The notes under the pieces are model-generated. The model did not search any database and was not told the origin of the DNA. It worked only from the letters and a program-made list of their open reading frames with translations. The position numbers and the translations under genes were made by a program. A DNA stretch of 51,099 bases, from assembly GCA_018053185.1 (NCBI GenBank), contig JAGPLX010000001.1, positions 85,972-137,070 on the forward strand, in the 5' to 3' direction. This stretch comes from Syntrophobacteraceae bacterium. GTDB lineage: Bacteria; Desulfobacterota; Syntrophobacteria; Syntrophobacterales; Syntrophobacteraceae. Below are positions 17,597 through 27,073 of the stretch, piece after piece. Numbering within the stretch: position 1 is the stretch's first letter; the number at the start of each line of letters is the position of its first letter.

Positions 17597-18514
17597 ATGG
17601 ATATTCATCGATTGGAAGTGTTCTGCAGGGTAGTCGATCTTCGGAGTTTCACCAAAGCGGCCGACGCGGTGTACCTGACGCAACCGACGGTGAGTGAGCA
17701 CGTTCGAGCGCTGGAGGAAATGGTCGGCGAAAAGCTGTTGGATCGATTGGGCCGCGAGGTGCTTCCCACTCCCGCGGGCAAGATCCTGTACCGGTATGCT
17801 CGGAACATCATCCAGATGAGGGATGAAGCCGTCCAGGCTCTCGAGAGCTACAAGGGCAACCTGTCGGGACACCTCTTCATTGGGGCCGGCACCATCCCCG
17901 GAACCTACATCCTCCCGGAGTTGCTCGGCTCGTTCAAATCTCTTTTTCCATCCATTCAAACCACTCTGATCATTGCGGGAAGCTCCCAGATCGTATCCAG
18001 GCTTCTCGAGGGAAGTATCGAGCTGGGGCTCGTGGGAGCCAAGTGGAACGACCGCCGAATCCTGTCCGAAGAGATTTTCTCGGACGAGCTGGTCCTGACG
18101 GTCTACCCCGGACACCCTTGGGCCGGAAGGACACAAATTCCTCTGCACCGGTTGATGGAAGAGCCTTTCATCCAGAGGGAGAGGGGTTCCGGCACCCGAA
18201 TCGTCCTGGAACAGGTACTTTCTTCCCATGGATTCGACCCCTCACAGCTTCATGTCATCGCGGAAATGGGGAGCACGGAAGCAGTGCGCCAGGGGATCAA
18301 AGCGCGAATCGGGGTATCCATCCTTTCTTACCAGGCCGTTGCCGAAGACATCGATCGGAGCGTACTGGCAACGGTTGGCATCGAGGGAGTCCGGTTCCTT
18401 CGGCCGTTCTACCTGGTGCGACGGAAGAAGCGGCAGCCTTCGCCTCTCGGCACGGCTTTCGTCGAGCATTTGCACGCACAGGCCGAGGCGAAACTGAACC
18501 GAAGGCCGGGATAA
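17597..18514 (+). CDS. LysR-family transcriptional regulator
   Basis: A 305-aa regulator. Residues 1-60 are the winged helix-turn-helix (LEVFCRVVDLRSFTKAADA, then LTQPTVSEHVRALEE). Residues 90-300 are the periplasmic-binding-like effector domain (GAGTIPGTYILPELLGSF, GLVGAKW). The wording of the effector domain recalls the subgroup often annotated as selenium-metabolism-associated LysR regulators in deltaproteobacteria, but no selenium genes are nearby. Start at the ATG at 17597; the longer frame overlaps the ABC-F coding end. Possibly co-transcribed with the ABC-F gene. Confidence 0.9.
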   Translation: MDIHRLEVFCRVVDLRSFTKAADAVYLTQPTVSEHVRALEEMVGEKLLDRLGREVLPTPAGKILYRYARNIIQMRDEAVQALESYKGNLSGHLFIGAGTIPGTYILPELLGSFKSLFPSIQTTLIIAGSSQIVSRLLEGSIELGLVGAKWNDRRILSEEIFSDELVLTVYPGHPWAGRTQIPLHRLMEEPFIQRERGSGTRIVLEQVLSSHGFDPSQLHVIAEMGSTEAVRQGIKARIGVSILSYQAVAEDIDRSVLATVGIEGVRFLRPFYLVRRKKRQPSPLGTAFVEHLHAQAEAKLNRRPG

Positions 18515-18732
18515 CCCCCCCCCTAGAACATCCCGAAAAAACTGTGCATCCAGCCTCTGCCGGCAGCAAGGAGAGCTGTACCCACAAGAAATGGTTGCAG
18601 AATCCTGCCGACCTGTACCGGTACTTCTTCCCTACGATTTTGGCGGGGCATGAAAGGACGTGGAGTCGGCGGAGCACGGCGGGACTTGCGCGGCTTGGAA
18701 CCGGCGAAGTACCGGGTATTATCCGAGCAGGG

Positions 18733-19575
18733 CTAGCGTGACTTTTCCAGGATCTTACCTATCCGGACGTAATCCTGCGGGCTCAAAGTCTCAGGGCGCC
18801 TTTCGGAATCGATGTCGGCAGAGGACAGCACATCCTCAATCCTCATCCCGCATCGAGCCGCAAAACTCCTCAGGCTGTTTCGGATGGTTTTGCGTCGCTG
18901 CTGAAACGCAGCGCCGACTAGGTCTCGAAGGAAGGAAAAAGGGAGTTCTTCTGCGAGATCTCTCTCCATGAAATCCATGCGCACCACGACGGAATCCACT
19001 TTGGGCCGAGGAAAGAACTGGCCGGGTCCAACGCTGAAGAGAAGCTTCGTCTGAGCATAGATCCCCAGCAGAACCGAAAGGACCCCATAGTCTTTCGTCC
19101 CAGGGTCGGCGGCCAAGCGCAATCCAACCTCCTTCTGCACCATGAAGACCGCTCGTGCCAGCTTTCCATGGGCCTCGAGAAGACAGAACACCAGGGGGGA
19201 GCTGATGCTGTAGGGAAGATTTCCAACCACCACAAGGGGTTGTCCCACCGCCTCCGCCAGGCCGGAGAAATCAAACCGCAGGACATCCATCTCGTGGATT
19301 TGCACCTCCTCGGAGCGATCCGACAGGGCCTTTCTCAAGAAGGACACCAGATCCCGGTCCAGTTCCACGAGATGCAAGGCGCACTTCTTCGAAAGCAGGA
19401 ACTGGGTCAGGGCTCCCAGCCCCGGACCCACTTCCATGACCACCTCCGAATCCCGGATCTGGGCGGACTCGACAATGCGCATGGCCGTATCGGGCTGAGT
19501 CAGAAAGTGCTGGCCCAACAGCTTTCGGGATTTGATCCCCGTCAGTCGGTAGTATTGGTGAGGGCTGATGAGCAT
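18733..19575 (-). CDS. rsmA: 16S rRNA dimethyladenosine transferase
   Basis: A 280-aa RsmA/KsgA that dimethylates the two adjacent adenosines near the 3' end of 16S rRNA. Visible motifs: KLLGQHFLT at the N-terminus, SAM-binding EVGPGLGALT (48-57) and catalytic NLPYSISSP (119-127), then the C-terminal helical domain with FQQRRKTIRNSLR. The start is the ATG at 19575; a GTG two codons upstream is possible. It lies 15 bp downstream of tsaD and is very likely co-transcribed with it. Confidence 0.95.
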   Translation of the reverse strand: MLISPHQYYRLTGIKSRKLLGQHFLTQPDTAMRIVESAQIRDSEVVMEVGPGLGALTQFLLSKKCALHLVELDRDLVSFLRKALSDRSEEVQIHEMDVLRFDFSGLAEAVGQPLVVVGNLPYSISSPLVFCLLEAHGKLARAVFMVQKEVGLRLAADPGTKDYGVLSVLLGIYAQTKLLFSVGPGQFFPRPKVDSVVVRMDFMERDLAEELPFSFLRDLVGAAFQQRRKTIRNSLRSFAARCGMRIEDVLSSADIDSERRPETLSPQDYVRIGKILEKSR

Positions 19576-19590
19576 GGGCACAGCACCGGA

Positions 19591-20610
19591 TCAAAACCAT
19601 CGGGACTTGGCGTCCAGATCCAGGGGGGTTTGGCAGAAACCTGAACGTTTCCAGGTATAATACCCGGCGGCCGCCACCATGACGGCGTTGTCCGTGCAGT
19701 AGCGGGTTTCAGGAAGATGAAGCGTCAAGCCATGATAGGCGGCTTCTTCCCGAAGACGCGTGCGCAGCCGCTCATTGGCTGCCACTCCTCCCACCACGGC
19801 CACATCGCTTACGCCTGTCACCTTTGTTGCGCGGATGACCTTGGCGACCAGGACCTCGACCACGGCCTCCTGGAAACTCGCCGCCAGGTCCTCGATACGA
19901 TAGGGGCCCCCCTGAGAATCAGAAGCCGGAGGACCGTTCCGCCTCACGAAATTGGCCACGGCGGTTTTGATTCCACTGAAGCTGAAATCCAGGGAATGTT
20001 TCTCCATAAAGGACCTGGGGAAAGAAAAGGCTTGAGGGTTTCCCTGGGAGGCAATCTTATCAATGATGACCCCTCCCGGGTACCCGAGACCCAAAAGTTT
20101 GGCGACCTTGTCGAAAGCTTCCCCCGCAGCATCGTCCCGCGTGCCGCCGAGAAACTGGGCAAAACCGCTTGCATCTATGTGATAGAGGGTGGTGTGTCCT
20201 CCGGAGACCACCAGGCAGACCAGGGGCTTCTCGATCGGCCCTCTCCTCAGAAAGGCTGCGTGCATGTGTGCCTCGAGATGATGGACGGCGATCAGCGGTT
20301 TGCGCAAGGCGTAAGCCATGGCCTTGGCGGCGCTCAAACCCACAAGGAGGGCCCCGACCAGCCCCGGTCCCCGGGTCACGGCAATGGCATCCGGTCCTTC
20401 CATGGCAATGCCCGCTTCCTTCAAAGCCTGGCTGATGACGGGCAATATCGCTTCCACATGCTTTCGAGAAGCCAGTTCCGGAACAACTCCTCCGTAAGGG
20501 GTATGTACCGCCGCCTGACCGGCCACCACGTCCGAAAGCACCATGCGCCCGTCCTTGACCACGGCCGCCGCAGTTTCGTCACAGGACGTCTCGATTCCCA
20601 GAATGATCAT
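19591..20610 (-). CDS. tsaD: tRNA N6-adenosine threonylcarbamoyltransferase
   Basis: A 339-aa TsaD (Kae1/YgjD family), the enzyme that transfers threonylcarbamoyl to A37 of ANN-decoding tRNAs with TsaB and TsaE. It begins LGIETSCDETAAAVV, carries the metal-binding H111-x3-H115 (HLEAH), the substrate loop SGGHTTLY, and VVGGVAANERLR near the C-terminus. The ATG at 20610 has GGGAAGAG just upstream; the longer open frame before it has no similarity. rsmA follows after 15 bp. Confidence 0.96.
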   Translation of the reverse strand: MIILGIETSCDETAAAVVKDGRMVLSDVVAGQAAVHTPYGGVVPELASRKHVEAILPVISQALKEAGIAMEGPDAIAVTRGPGLVGALLVGLSAAKAMAYALRKPLIAVHHLEAHMHAAFLRRGPIEKPLVCLVVSGGHTTLYHIDASGFAQFLGGTRDDAAGEAFDKVAKLLGLGYPGGVIIDKIASQGNPQAFSFPRSFMEKHSLDFSFSGIKTAVANFVRRNGPPASDSQGGPYRIEDLAASFQEAVVEVLVAKVIRATKVTGVSDVAVVGGVAANERLRTRLREEAAYHGLTLHLPETRYCTDNAVMVAAAGYYTWKRSGFCQTPLDLDAKSRWF

Positions 20611-20991
20611 GAGCTCTTCCCGTCGGTTTTTGCCCGCGCTCGGTCCGGCCCTGGTGAAATCCCCTCGACGAGGCGTTTCCAACGAGTTGCATGAAAGTAA
20701 CACGTTCGCGCTCCGTTGAAAACGCCATGACCCGAAGTGACTCCCGACTTCGAGGAGGGAGCCGGTAAGAGGGATAGCAGCGGATCGACCCAACCATTCA
20801 ACGGCTTTCAAACAGTCGGCCCGGCTGTTTTCATCGGGAGGCAGGGCCCTCTGGATAGGGCTCCCGCCAACCGACCCGGCCAACGAGACCTCCTTGCGTC
20901 CCTATCCTGCTTTCCTATTTGCAAACGCTGTTTGGAAGCAAGAAAGCAAGAAAATAAAAGGTCGGCACCGATTGGAAGCGTCCCTCTCGGA
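20611..20991. other. Intergenic region with hairpin between E1-beta and tsaD
   Basis: This is a 381-bp stretch upstream of tsaD and downstream of the E1-beta stop, both on the minus strand. No gene is visible. At 20835-20866 there is a nested inverted repeat (outer CGGGA/TCCCG, inner GCCCT/AGGGC) that could end the E1 transcript, although no T-run follows. The tsaD promoter should lie here, but I see no good consensus. A purine-rich patch (GAAGCAAGAAAGCAAG) is at about 20935-20950. Confidence 0.4.
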
Positions 20992-21969
20992 TTAGAGTAC
21001 CTTTCGTACGGCGGCGATCAGCCTGGCCTCGTCCGGAATGTAGAAACGCTCGAGGGGCGGGCTTGTCGGTACGGGAATGTCGGGAGCCGCAACCCGCCTG
21101 AAAGGAGCCTTGAGATCGGAAAAAGCATCTTCCGTCACGACCGCGCAGATTTCCCCGGCAAAGCCCCCCGTGCGATTCGCTTCATGGAGCACCACCAGGC
21201 GTCCGGTCTTGCGCACCGAGGCCAAAAGGGTCTCCTTGTCCAGGGGTACCAGGGTCCGCAGGTCCACGACCTCCGCTTCGATACCCTCCCGGGCCAGTTG
21301 GGCTGCGGCCTTCAAGGCGACTCCGACCATTTTGGACCAGGTCACCACGGTCACATCCTTGCCTGGTCGCTTCACCTCCGCTTTTCCGATGGGGATCAGG
21401 TATTCCCCCTCGGGGACGGGCCCTGGATGAAAGTAGAGCCCCATGTCTTCGAAGAAGATGACCGGGTTCTCGTCACGAACGGCTGCTTTCAGGAGGCCCT
21501 TGGCATCGGCAGGGGTCGAGGGCATGACCACTTTGAGACCGGGACAGTGAGCCACCCAGGCTTCCAGGTTGTGCGAATGCTGGCATCCCGCTCCAAAGCC
21601 GGCCCCGCTCTTGATGCGCACCACCAGGGGGAAAGAGGACTTCCCTCCCGAAAGGTATCTCAGTTTGGCCGCGTGGTTGACGATCATGTCCGAGGCAAGA
21701 GTGAAGAAGGGATTGAACATGATTTCCACTACCGGCCTGAGTCCCGCCGCTGCCGCCCCGACGGCGAGCCCCGCGATGGCCGCCTCGGAAACCGGGGTGT
21801 CCTTCACCCGCCCGGGACCGAACTCCTTGAGCAACCCGGCCGTGGGAAGCATGGGACTGTCGTGGATGCTTACCCCGACCCCCTCCCCGGCAACAAACAC
21901 TCGATCGTCTCGGATCATCTCTTCTCGAAGGGCTTGATGGATGGCCTGTCCCATTCCTAGTTGCTGCAT
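20992..21969 (-). CDS. E1-beta subunit of TPP-dependent 2-oxoacid/acetoin-type dehydrogenase
   Basis: A 325-aa transketolase C-type beta subunit. Family features: MGQAIHQALREEM, FVAGEGVG, DTPVSEAAIAGLAVGAAAAGLRP, GCQHSHNLEAW with the active-site His region, and EVVDLRTLVPLDKETL in the C-terminal transketolase domain. With the alpha subunit it forms the E1 heterotetramer that decarboxylates pyruvate, a branched 2-oxoacid or acetoin. No E2 or E3 gene is in the window, so the substrate is uncertain. Start at the ATG at 21969, 43 bp after the alpha stop, with GGAAAGG upstream. Confidence 0.92.
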   Translation of the reverse strand: MQQLGMGQAIHQALREEMIRDDRVFVAGEGVGVSIHDSPMLPTAGLLKEFGPGRVKDTPVSEAAIAGLAVGAAAAGLRPVVEIMFNPFFTLASDMIVNHAAKLRYLSGGKSSFPLVVRIKSGAGFGAGCQHSHNLEAWVAHCPGLKVVMPSTPADAKGLLKAAVRDENPVIFFEDMGLYFHPGPVPEGEYLIPIGKAEVKRPGKDVTVVTWSKMVGVALKAAAQLAREGIEAEVVDLRTLVPLDKETLLASVRKTGRLVVLHEANRTGGFAGEICAVVTEDAFSDLKAPFRRVAAPDIPVPTSPPLERFYIPDEARLIAAVRKVL

Positions 21970-22012
21970 GGCGTTGGTTTCCTTTCCGGATCCTAGTGGA
22001 TGGTTGTCGTTC

Positions 22013-22978
22013 TCAGGGGACCAGAACATCTTCCAGGGCGTCCTCGGGATCGGGGTACGGGCTTTCTTCGGCAAATCGCACGGCGTCCGTCACCACCTCG
22101 CGGATCCTTGCTTCCATCTCCCGGAGCTCTTCCGAGGTGATCCATCCCCGGGAGAGCGCCTCATCCCGGAGCCTCAAGATGGGACATTTTTGCCGCCATA
22201 CCGCAATCTCCTCCCTGGGCTGATAGTGTTGGGGATCGCTCTCTCCATGCCCCCGCCAGCGATAGGTTTTACACTCGATGAGGGTGGGGCCTTCCCCCGA
22301 GACGGCTCGCTCCCTGGCCATTCGAGTCGCTTCGTAGACCGCCGTTGCATTGTTTCCATCCACCACCACCCCGGGCATGTCATAGGCAACGGCCCTGTCG
22401 GCGATATTCTTTACCCTCGTGTGTTCCTCGTATCGCTGAGCGCCGGCATAATGGTTGTTCTCGCATACGAAAACCACTGGAAGACTCCAGAGGCTCGCCA
22501 GGTTTAGAGCCTCATGGAAGGACCCTTCGTTGGCTGCGCCATCCCCAAACAGGCAAATCGTTACGGTGTTTTTCTTCTTGTATTGCTGGGAAAATGCCAC
22601 CCCGACGGCAATGGGCAGCCCTCCTCCCACAACGGTCGTCGTGCAGAGGGCATTGACTTCCGGTACCGCCAGGTGCAGGGTTCCGCTCTTCCCCTTGTTG
22701 CAGCCGGTGCTCTTGCCGTAAATTTCGGCCATAAGGGCTTTCGGGTCGGCTCCCTTGGCCAGGAGGTGGCCGTGACTTCGGTGATTCGAGATGATGACGT
22801 CCTCGGGAAGGAGAGCGGCGCAAACACCGGAACCAACCGCTTCCTGCCCCGTGCACAGGATCACCATCCCGGGGATCTTCCCCTCCGTCTTGCACAGCTC
22901 CGTAAGGGACTCCTCGAACCGCCGGGTGAGGAGCATGGATCGGAGCATTTCGATTTTCTTCTCCCTGGTTACCTGCAT
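22013..22978 (-). CDS. E1-alpha subunit of TPP-dependent 2-oxoacid/acetoin-type dehydrogenase
   Basis: A 321-aa E1-alpha. The thiamine-diphosphate motif runs from GDG (145-147) to NN (174-175). Other family marks are TGQEAVGSG near residue 43, NHRSHGHLLAKG, KGKSGTLHL and YRWRGHGESDP. The ATG at 22978 has a strong AAGGAGG 4 bp upstream. The beta gene follows directly. The sequence is closest in feel to the pyruvate/acetoin dehydrogenase (AcoA-like) branch. It is divergent from a CoA-transferase operon, which may indicate shared regulation or pathway, but that is only inference. Confidence 0.93.
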   Translation of the reverse strand: MQVTREKKIEMLRSMLLTRRFEESLTELCKTEGKIPGMVILCTGQEAVGSGVCAALLPEDVIISNHRSHGHLLAKGADPKALMAEIYGKSTGCNKGKSGTLHLAVPEVNALCTTTVVGGGLPIAVGVAFSQQYKKKNTVTICLFGDGAANEGSFHEALNLASLWSLPVVFVCENNHYAGAQRYEEHTRVKNIADRAVAYDMPGVVVDGNNATAVYEATRMARERAVSGEGPTLIECKTYRWRGHGESDPQHYQPREEIAVWRQKCPILRLRDEALSRGWITSEELREMEARIREVVTDAVRFAEESPYPDPEDALEDVLVP

Positions 22979-23416
22979 GGGTCCTCCTTGTGTGAAGTTT
23001 CCGTTTATCCAACCTTTTCCCAGTCTGCCGTACTCATTCGCTGCACGGATTGGATTCTTCCGCTCTCCGGCAGGCTCGGGGTCCGTCCGTGAATAAGGGA
23101 CCCTCCTTTTCCTCAACCTTCTTCCACCGGCCTCGACTCCAAGTACCTGCCGGTATGAAACACCTCTCGGGACCCTGCTTCAGAAGACCGAGAAGAGTCA
23201 ATCATATAGTGATCGAAAGTTCCCGCAATCGAAAAAGGGTGGTAGAAGTGCTCAGTGGGACAGAGGAAGCGGCGGGGATGGAGCGAATGCCGGGCCGCGG
23301 CATCGACCGTGCCGGATGTTCGATTCATGGGTGCAGGGCGAGATGTTCGGTGATACTCTTCTCCCACCGCTCAGGGGGAACCGTTTGTCAACTTCGCGAC
23401 CACGGGAGGTCTGAGA
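22979..23416. other. Divergent regulatory region between E1 genes and CoA-transferase operon
   Basis: This is a 438-bp non-coding stretch between two divergent operons. Around 23200-23216 lies an AT-rich segment (CAATCATATAGTGATCG) with a small ATCA-N5-TGAT dyad that could bind a regulator or be part of a minus-strand promoter. The only strong signal is the GGGAGG ribosome site at about 23404 for the first CoA-transferase. No gene seen. Confidence 0.4.
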
Positions 23417-24904
23417 ATGGCAGGAAAGAGAGACGTCGAAATCAACTGTCTGGCCGACACCCTTCCTCTCATGAGCCCGGAGGTGAGGCCCTGGCCTGTA
23501 ACACCGGCTCCATCCCAGGAAGAGGTGGAAGCCGTCTATGCCAGGCGCAAGGCCGCGGAATTCGGCAAATGGCTCGAGGATAATCTCCGGTTGGAGGAAA
23601 GCTGGGGAAAGCCGGAGGCTTTGCAGGGAATGAGGGTCATTTGCATGGGGTTATGGAGGATCGGCAACAAGTTCGCCGCTTCCCAGTTGGCCGAGTCGGG
23701 GGCCGAGGTGATCAACATTGAGCCTCCGGAAGGAGATCCTCTGCGCAAATTGACGCCCTTCGGCCGGGAAGAATACATGCTGCCCGATCGGGACACGGGG
23801 GTAAAATGCGGATTGGATTTTATCTCCGAGACACGAAACATGCACTCCATCACCCTCAACGTGGATACCGAAGAAGGAAGGGACATCTACAGAAGAATCG
23901 TCACCCATGCCGACGCTCTCATCGAGGAATATCCCCCGGGATACATGGATGGACTGGGGATCGGGTACCGTCACCTGTCCAAGATCAATCCGAGATTGAT
24001 TTACTGCCAGATGGCGGTGCGTGGCACCTGGGGTCCCTACAAGGACAAACTATCCAAGCACGGTCAATGGACTCTCGAGCCCTTCGGTCAATGCGCCAAT
24101 TCCTTCGTTCACAGTACGGGGTTTCCGCAGGATCAGCTGCCGAGAGGCAAGGGTGGCGATCCAACCCGTTCGGGGGTCTGGTTTGCCGATTATGTGGCGG
24201 GGGAGCAGGCCGCGGTGAACATTCTGGCGGCTCTTTACTACCGGGAGGAAGTCAGCGGGAGGGGGCAGTTGATCGAGGTGACCGGCGCGGAGTCTCAGAT
24301 GGACACCCTGGATTTCGACATCAGCTGGTACGGTTTCAACAAAAGCATCAAGGCCAGAACGGGGGGTTGGGACCCCAACTTGAACCAGTATGCATGGAAC
24401 CCATGCAAAGACGGTTACATGATGATCGGAGGACAGACGGACCGTTTATGGTACCGTATCGGCATGTGTATCGAGCGGGATTTCCCCCAGTTCGGGCGAC
24501 TCATCCACGAAGATCCCTCCCTCAAGGAAATGGGGGCCAGAAATGCTCTCCAGGCTCTCGTCAAGACCTACACTCTGACCACGAGATGGCTGCGCGAAAA
24601 CAACCGCTTCGAGGCCGAGCAGAAACTGATGGAATACGAGGTTGCGGCGGGTCCCGTTCTCTCTATGGATGAAGTGTGTGAATTTCCCCATTTCGTATAT
24701 CGTCCTTCGGTCTACAACCTCGATAGTGAGCAATACGGCACCGTTCTTTACGCCGTCCCCCCCAACGCCTACCAGCAGAGGACTCCGGCGAGGGTCAAAT
24801 GGCTTGGAAGGCCCCTGGGCAAGGACACGTACGAGGTCTGCATGAAATACCTCGGGATGGGACCAACCAAGGTCAATGAACTCAAGGAGAAGGGGGTGAT
24901 GTGA
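23417..24904 (+). CDS. CaiB/BaiF (type III) CoA-transferase, subunit 1
   Basis: A 495-aa family III CoA-transferase, longer than the usual 400-430 aa because of about 65 extra N-terminal residues. The core begins at [11 protein letters not shown] (68-78), then [19 protein letters not shown] (92-110), and the putative catalytic Asp258 in [12 protein letters not shown], equivalent to the Asp that forms the mixed anhydride in formyl-CoA transferase. The ATG has GGGAGG 7 bp upstream. The stop overlaps the next gene by one base (TGATG), and that gene encodes a second CoA-transferase. The pair recalls two-subunit enzymes such as BbsEF (succinyl-CoA:benzylsuccinate CoA-transferase). The acid substrate cannot be read from the sequence. 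Confidence 0.9.
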   Translation: MAGKRDVEINCLADTLPLMSPEVRPWPVTPAPSQEEVEAVYARRKAAEFGKWLEDNLRLEESWGKPEALQGMRVICMGLWRIGNKFAASQLAESGAEVINIEPPEGDPLRKLTPFGREEYMLPDRDTGVKCGLDFISETRNMHSITLNVDTEEGRDIYRRIVTHADALIEEYPPGYMDGLGIGYRHLSKINPRLIYCQMAVRGTWGPYKDKLSKHGQWTLEPFGQCANSFVHSTGFPQDQLPRGKGGDPTRSGVWFADYVAGEQAAVNILAALYYREEVSGRGQLIEVTGAESQMDTLDFDISWYGFNKSIKARTGGWDPNLNQYAWNPCKDGYMMIGGQTDRLWYRIGMCIERDFPQFGRLIHEDPSLKEMGARNALQALVKTYTLTTRWLRENNRFEAEQKLMEYEVAAGPVLSMDEVCEFPHFVYRPSVYNLDSEQYGTVLYAVPPNAYQQRTPARVKWLGRPLGKDTYEVCMKYLGMGPTKVNELKEKGVM

Positions 24905-26319
24905 TGGCAAAGGACCTTGGAGAAGTGAGCCTGGAGGAGCTGCCGGGACCCTCCAGCAAGGATGAACTGGAGGAAATGAAAATGCCCTACGAGGAGTATT
25001 GCCGCAAAATGTTCGATGTGGGCAACGAGTTCGGCAAGCCTCAGGCCCTCAAGGGCATTCGGTGGCTGAGCGCCACCATGTACATTTTCACTCCCCATTC
25101 GGTGGCCAACCTGGCCGAACTGGGGGCCGAGGTCATTAAAATCGAGATGCCGAGAATGGGTGATCCCATACGGCACACGTCTCCTTTCAACGAAGCCTAC
25201 CTGTACCCCCTCCACGACTCCCGACCCATGACGGGAACCGGCTTTGGTTTTCTGGGCGCCAACGACAGCGAATACCACATCACCATGGATTACCACCTGG
25301 AGGAGATGAGGGAAGCCTTCTATCGCCTGGTGAAGATGTCCGACGGTCTGACGGAATGCTATCGCCCTGGTACCTTCGATCGATGGAAACAGAGCTATCG
25401 GGTCCTGCAGGAAATGAACCCACGGTTCATCTACGTCTGGGGAGGCGGGTTCGGGTATGGCCCGAAGATCTTCGGTGCCTCCTACGACATCCTGGGGCAG
25501 GCTCATGCAGGTCTGGCCTCCATCACGGGGATGCACGATTTCATGGGCGGCCACGTGGCCAAGCACTCCAACTGGTGTATCGACTGGTATTCGGGAACCC
25601 TCATCACCTACGGGATTCTTGCAGCCTTGCACTGGCGCCGGAAGACCGGCCTGGGCACCATGATCGAGTTCTCCCAGGTCCAGGCGGCCGCTCGCACCCT
25701 GGGCTACACCGTGCCTCTGTACGGAAGGTTCGGCGTTGTCCGCCAGCGGTGGGGCAACTGGGATACCCAGTTGTGCGTTCACGGCATCATCTTGTGCGGC
25801 AAGTCGGACTTCCCGGATTCCGACAATCCCCAGGACAAATACGATGCCCGGTACGTGATGGTCAGCGCCTTCCAGGATGCCGACTTCAGGGAGCTGTGCG
25901 ACATCACGGGACTCAAGGAGCTCTACCCCAAATACAAGGCACACAAAGATCGAGTGGAAGCCGAACCCCAGGTGGAGATCTACTCGGCCCTCGAGAGATG
26001 GGCCTCCGACAAGACCCGGTCCCAGGTGGTGAAGGTCCTCCAAGATGCCGGCATTCTGGCGGAACCCGTTATGAACGACCGGGAGGTCTATGAATGTGAG
26101 CATTATCGGCAGCGGGGGACCATCCGGTGGCATGAAGACCCGCTTTTTGGGGATGTGCTCTTGCAAAGCACATACACCTGCGGACATATGTCCGAAACCC
26201 CCAGGAGGCAGAGTTGGATCTGGCGGCCGGTGGGTGCGGACAACGTGAAGATTTACCATGAGCTCCTGGGCTATCCCATCAAGAAGGTGGAAGAATGGTA
26301 TGCCAAGAGCTGGATATAG
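24904..26319 (+). CDS. CaiB/BaiF (type III) CoA-transferase, subunit 2
   Basis: A 471-aa paralogue of the preceding protein with its own extension (about 1-48) before ALKGIRWLS. The family core is clear: [20 protein letters not shown] (69-88), then a candidate catalytic Asp227 in [19 protein letters not shown]. Both subunits therefore keep an Asp at the catalytic position, whereas heteromeric relatives may keep it in only one. The start ATG at 24904 overlaps the preceding stop, and the stop is separated by a single base from the next ATG, so these genes are translated together. Probably a cytoplasmic heteromer that activates a carboxylic acid as its CoA thioester. Confidence 0.9.
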   Translation: MAKDLGEVSLEELPGPSSKDELEEMKMPYEEYCRKMFDVGNEFGKPQALKGIRWLSATMYIFTPHSVANLAELGAEVIKIEMPRMGDPIRHTSPFNEAYLYPLHDSRPMTGTGFGFLGANDSEYHITMDYHLEEMREAFYRLVKMSDGLTECYRPGTFDRWKQSYRVLQEMNPRFIYVWGGGFGYGPKIFGASYDILGQAHAGLASITGMHDFMGGHVAKHSNWCIDWYSGTLITYGILAALHWRRKTGLGTMIEFSQVQAAARTLGYTVPLYGRFGVVRQRWGNWDTQLCVHGIILCGKSDFPDSDNPQDKYDARYVMVSAFQDADFRELCDITGLKELYPKYKAHKDRVEAEPQVEIYSALERWASDKTRSQVVKVLQDAGILAEPVMNDREVYECEHYRQRGTIRWHEDPLFGDVLLQSTYTCGHMSETPRRQSWIWRPVGADNVKIYHELLGYPIKKVEEWYAKSWI

Positions 26320-26320
26320 A

Positions 26321-26818
26321 ATGGGGTGTGCCGTGTGTGACATCATCTGGTGCAAAAAAGAAATCAATGGAAAGGTCTGCAACACGGTCAACTACCTGGA
26401 TCCGTATTGCTTCTGGAACTGGGAGGGGAAGGTGAACTGCGCCGAATGCGGAACAGTGTACTACATCCACATGATCCAGGGCTTCATGTACAGGGGCCCT
26501 GAGGAGAAGCCGGGAGAGAAACCCGACACCAGCCCCCTGGTGGCGGACCGACCCCTCGATGGCTACAGGTGCTACATTCCCGGGATTGAAGGAAGGACCA
26601 GGCCGTATCAGTGCCTTCCCAGGGGGACCTACCTCGGTCGGGCGGACATGGTTCGGTACAACATTCGAGGCAGACTGGTGCGAGGCTGGCGGCCCCAGCC
26701 GCCATCCTCGACCATTGCCGGTAGTTTTGGCTTCAATTGGGATGTCAAGAAACTTTCCCCCGAGGTCTGGGAGGAATACCGGGAAAAGATCAAAAAGGGC
26801 GAGACCAGGGACTGGTAG
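26321..26818 (+). CDS. Small Cys-rich (zinc-ribbon-like) protein, 165 aa
   Basis: Not recognised. The N-terminal 50 residues carry seven cysteines: C3-x2-C6, C11, C20, C30 and C40-x2-C43, a pattern that suggests a zinc ribbon or Fe-S site. C84 and C98 follow. The rest is polar with several Trp/Tyr and a basic C-terminal helix (WEEYREKIKKGE). No signal peptide or membrane segment. The start ATG is one base after the CoA-transferase stop, so it is a dedicated member of this operon. It could be an accessory subunit of an enzyme complex that uses the CoA-transferase product. Confidence 0.8.
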   Translation: MGCAVCDIIWCKKEINGKVCNTVNYLDPYCFWNWEGKVNCAECGTVYYIHMIQGFMYRGPEEKPGEKPDTSPLVADRPLDGYRCYIPGIEGRTRPYQCLPRGTYLGRADMVRYNIRGRLVRGWRPQPPSSTIAGSFGFNWDVKKLSPEVWEEYREKIKKGETRDW

Positions 26819-26836
26819 CGAAGAAAGGTGTGTTGC

Positions 26837-27073
26837 ATGGCACAGTTGACGGCCCGAGAATTCCTGGAGACCGTTCGGGTCCCGGAAAAGCAGAGCGATC
26901 ATATCTGCTGGCAGTGCCAGTACTTAAGGCCGGTGCTCCGAGGCTCGAAGTTTCCACCTGCGGACATCATCGGTTGGTGTATGAAAATCCATTGGCCTCA
27001 TTACTGGTGTGTTGCGGACTTCAACGTGGTGAGGAAGTGTTACGCATTCGAATCCAAGCGGCAGGGACCATGA
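26837..27073 (+). CDS. Small Fe-S-type protein, resembles benzylsuccinate synthase beta/gamma-like subunits
   Basis: A 78-aa protein with five cysteines: C24-x2-C27, C48, C58 and C68. The layout ICWQCQYLRP, then GWC, then VRKCYAFES resembles the small HiPIP-like 4Fe-4S subunits of benzylsuccinate/alkylsuccinate synthases (C-x2-C, then C, then C followed by an acidic tail). No catalytic glycyl-radical subunit is in the window, so the resemblance is structural at best. It starts 18 bp after the preceding gene and its stop overlaps the next start (ATGA). Confidence 0.7.
   Translation: MAQLTAREFLETVRVPEKQSDHICWQCQYLRPVLRGSKFPPADIIGWCMKIHWPHYWCVADFNVVRKCYAFESKRQGP

Noticed and set aside
24769..26391. 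A 540-codon minus-strand open frame
   Set aside because: It lies opposite the second CoA-transferase, has no family features, and the plus-strand product is unmistakable.
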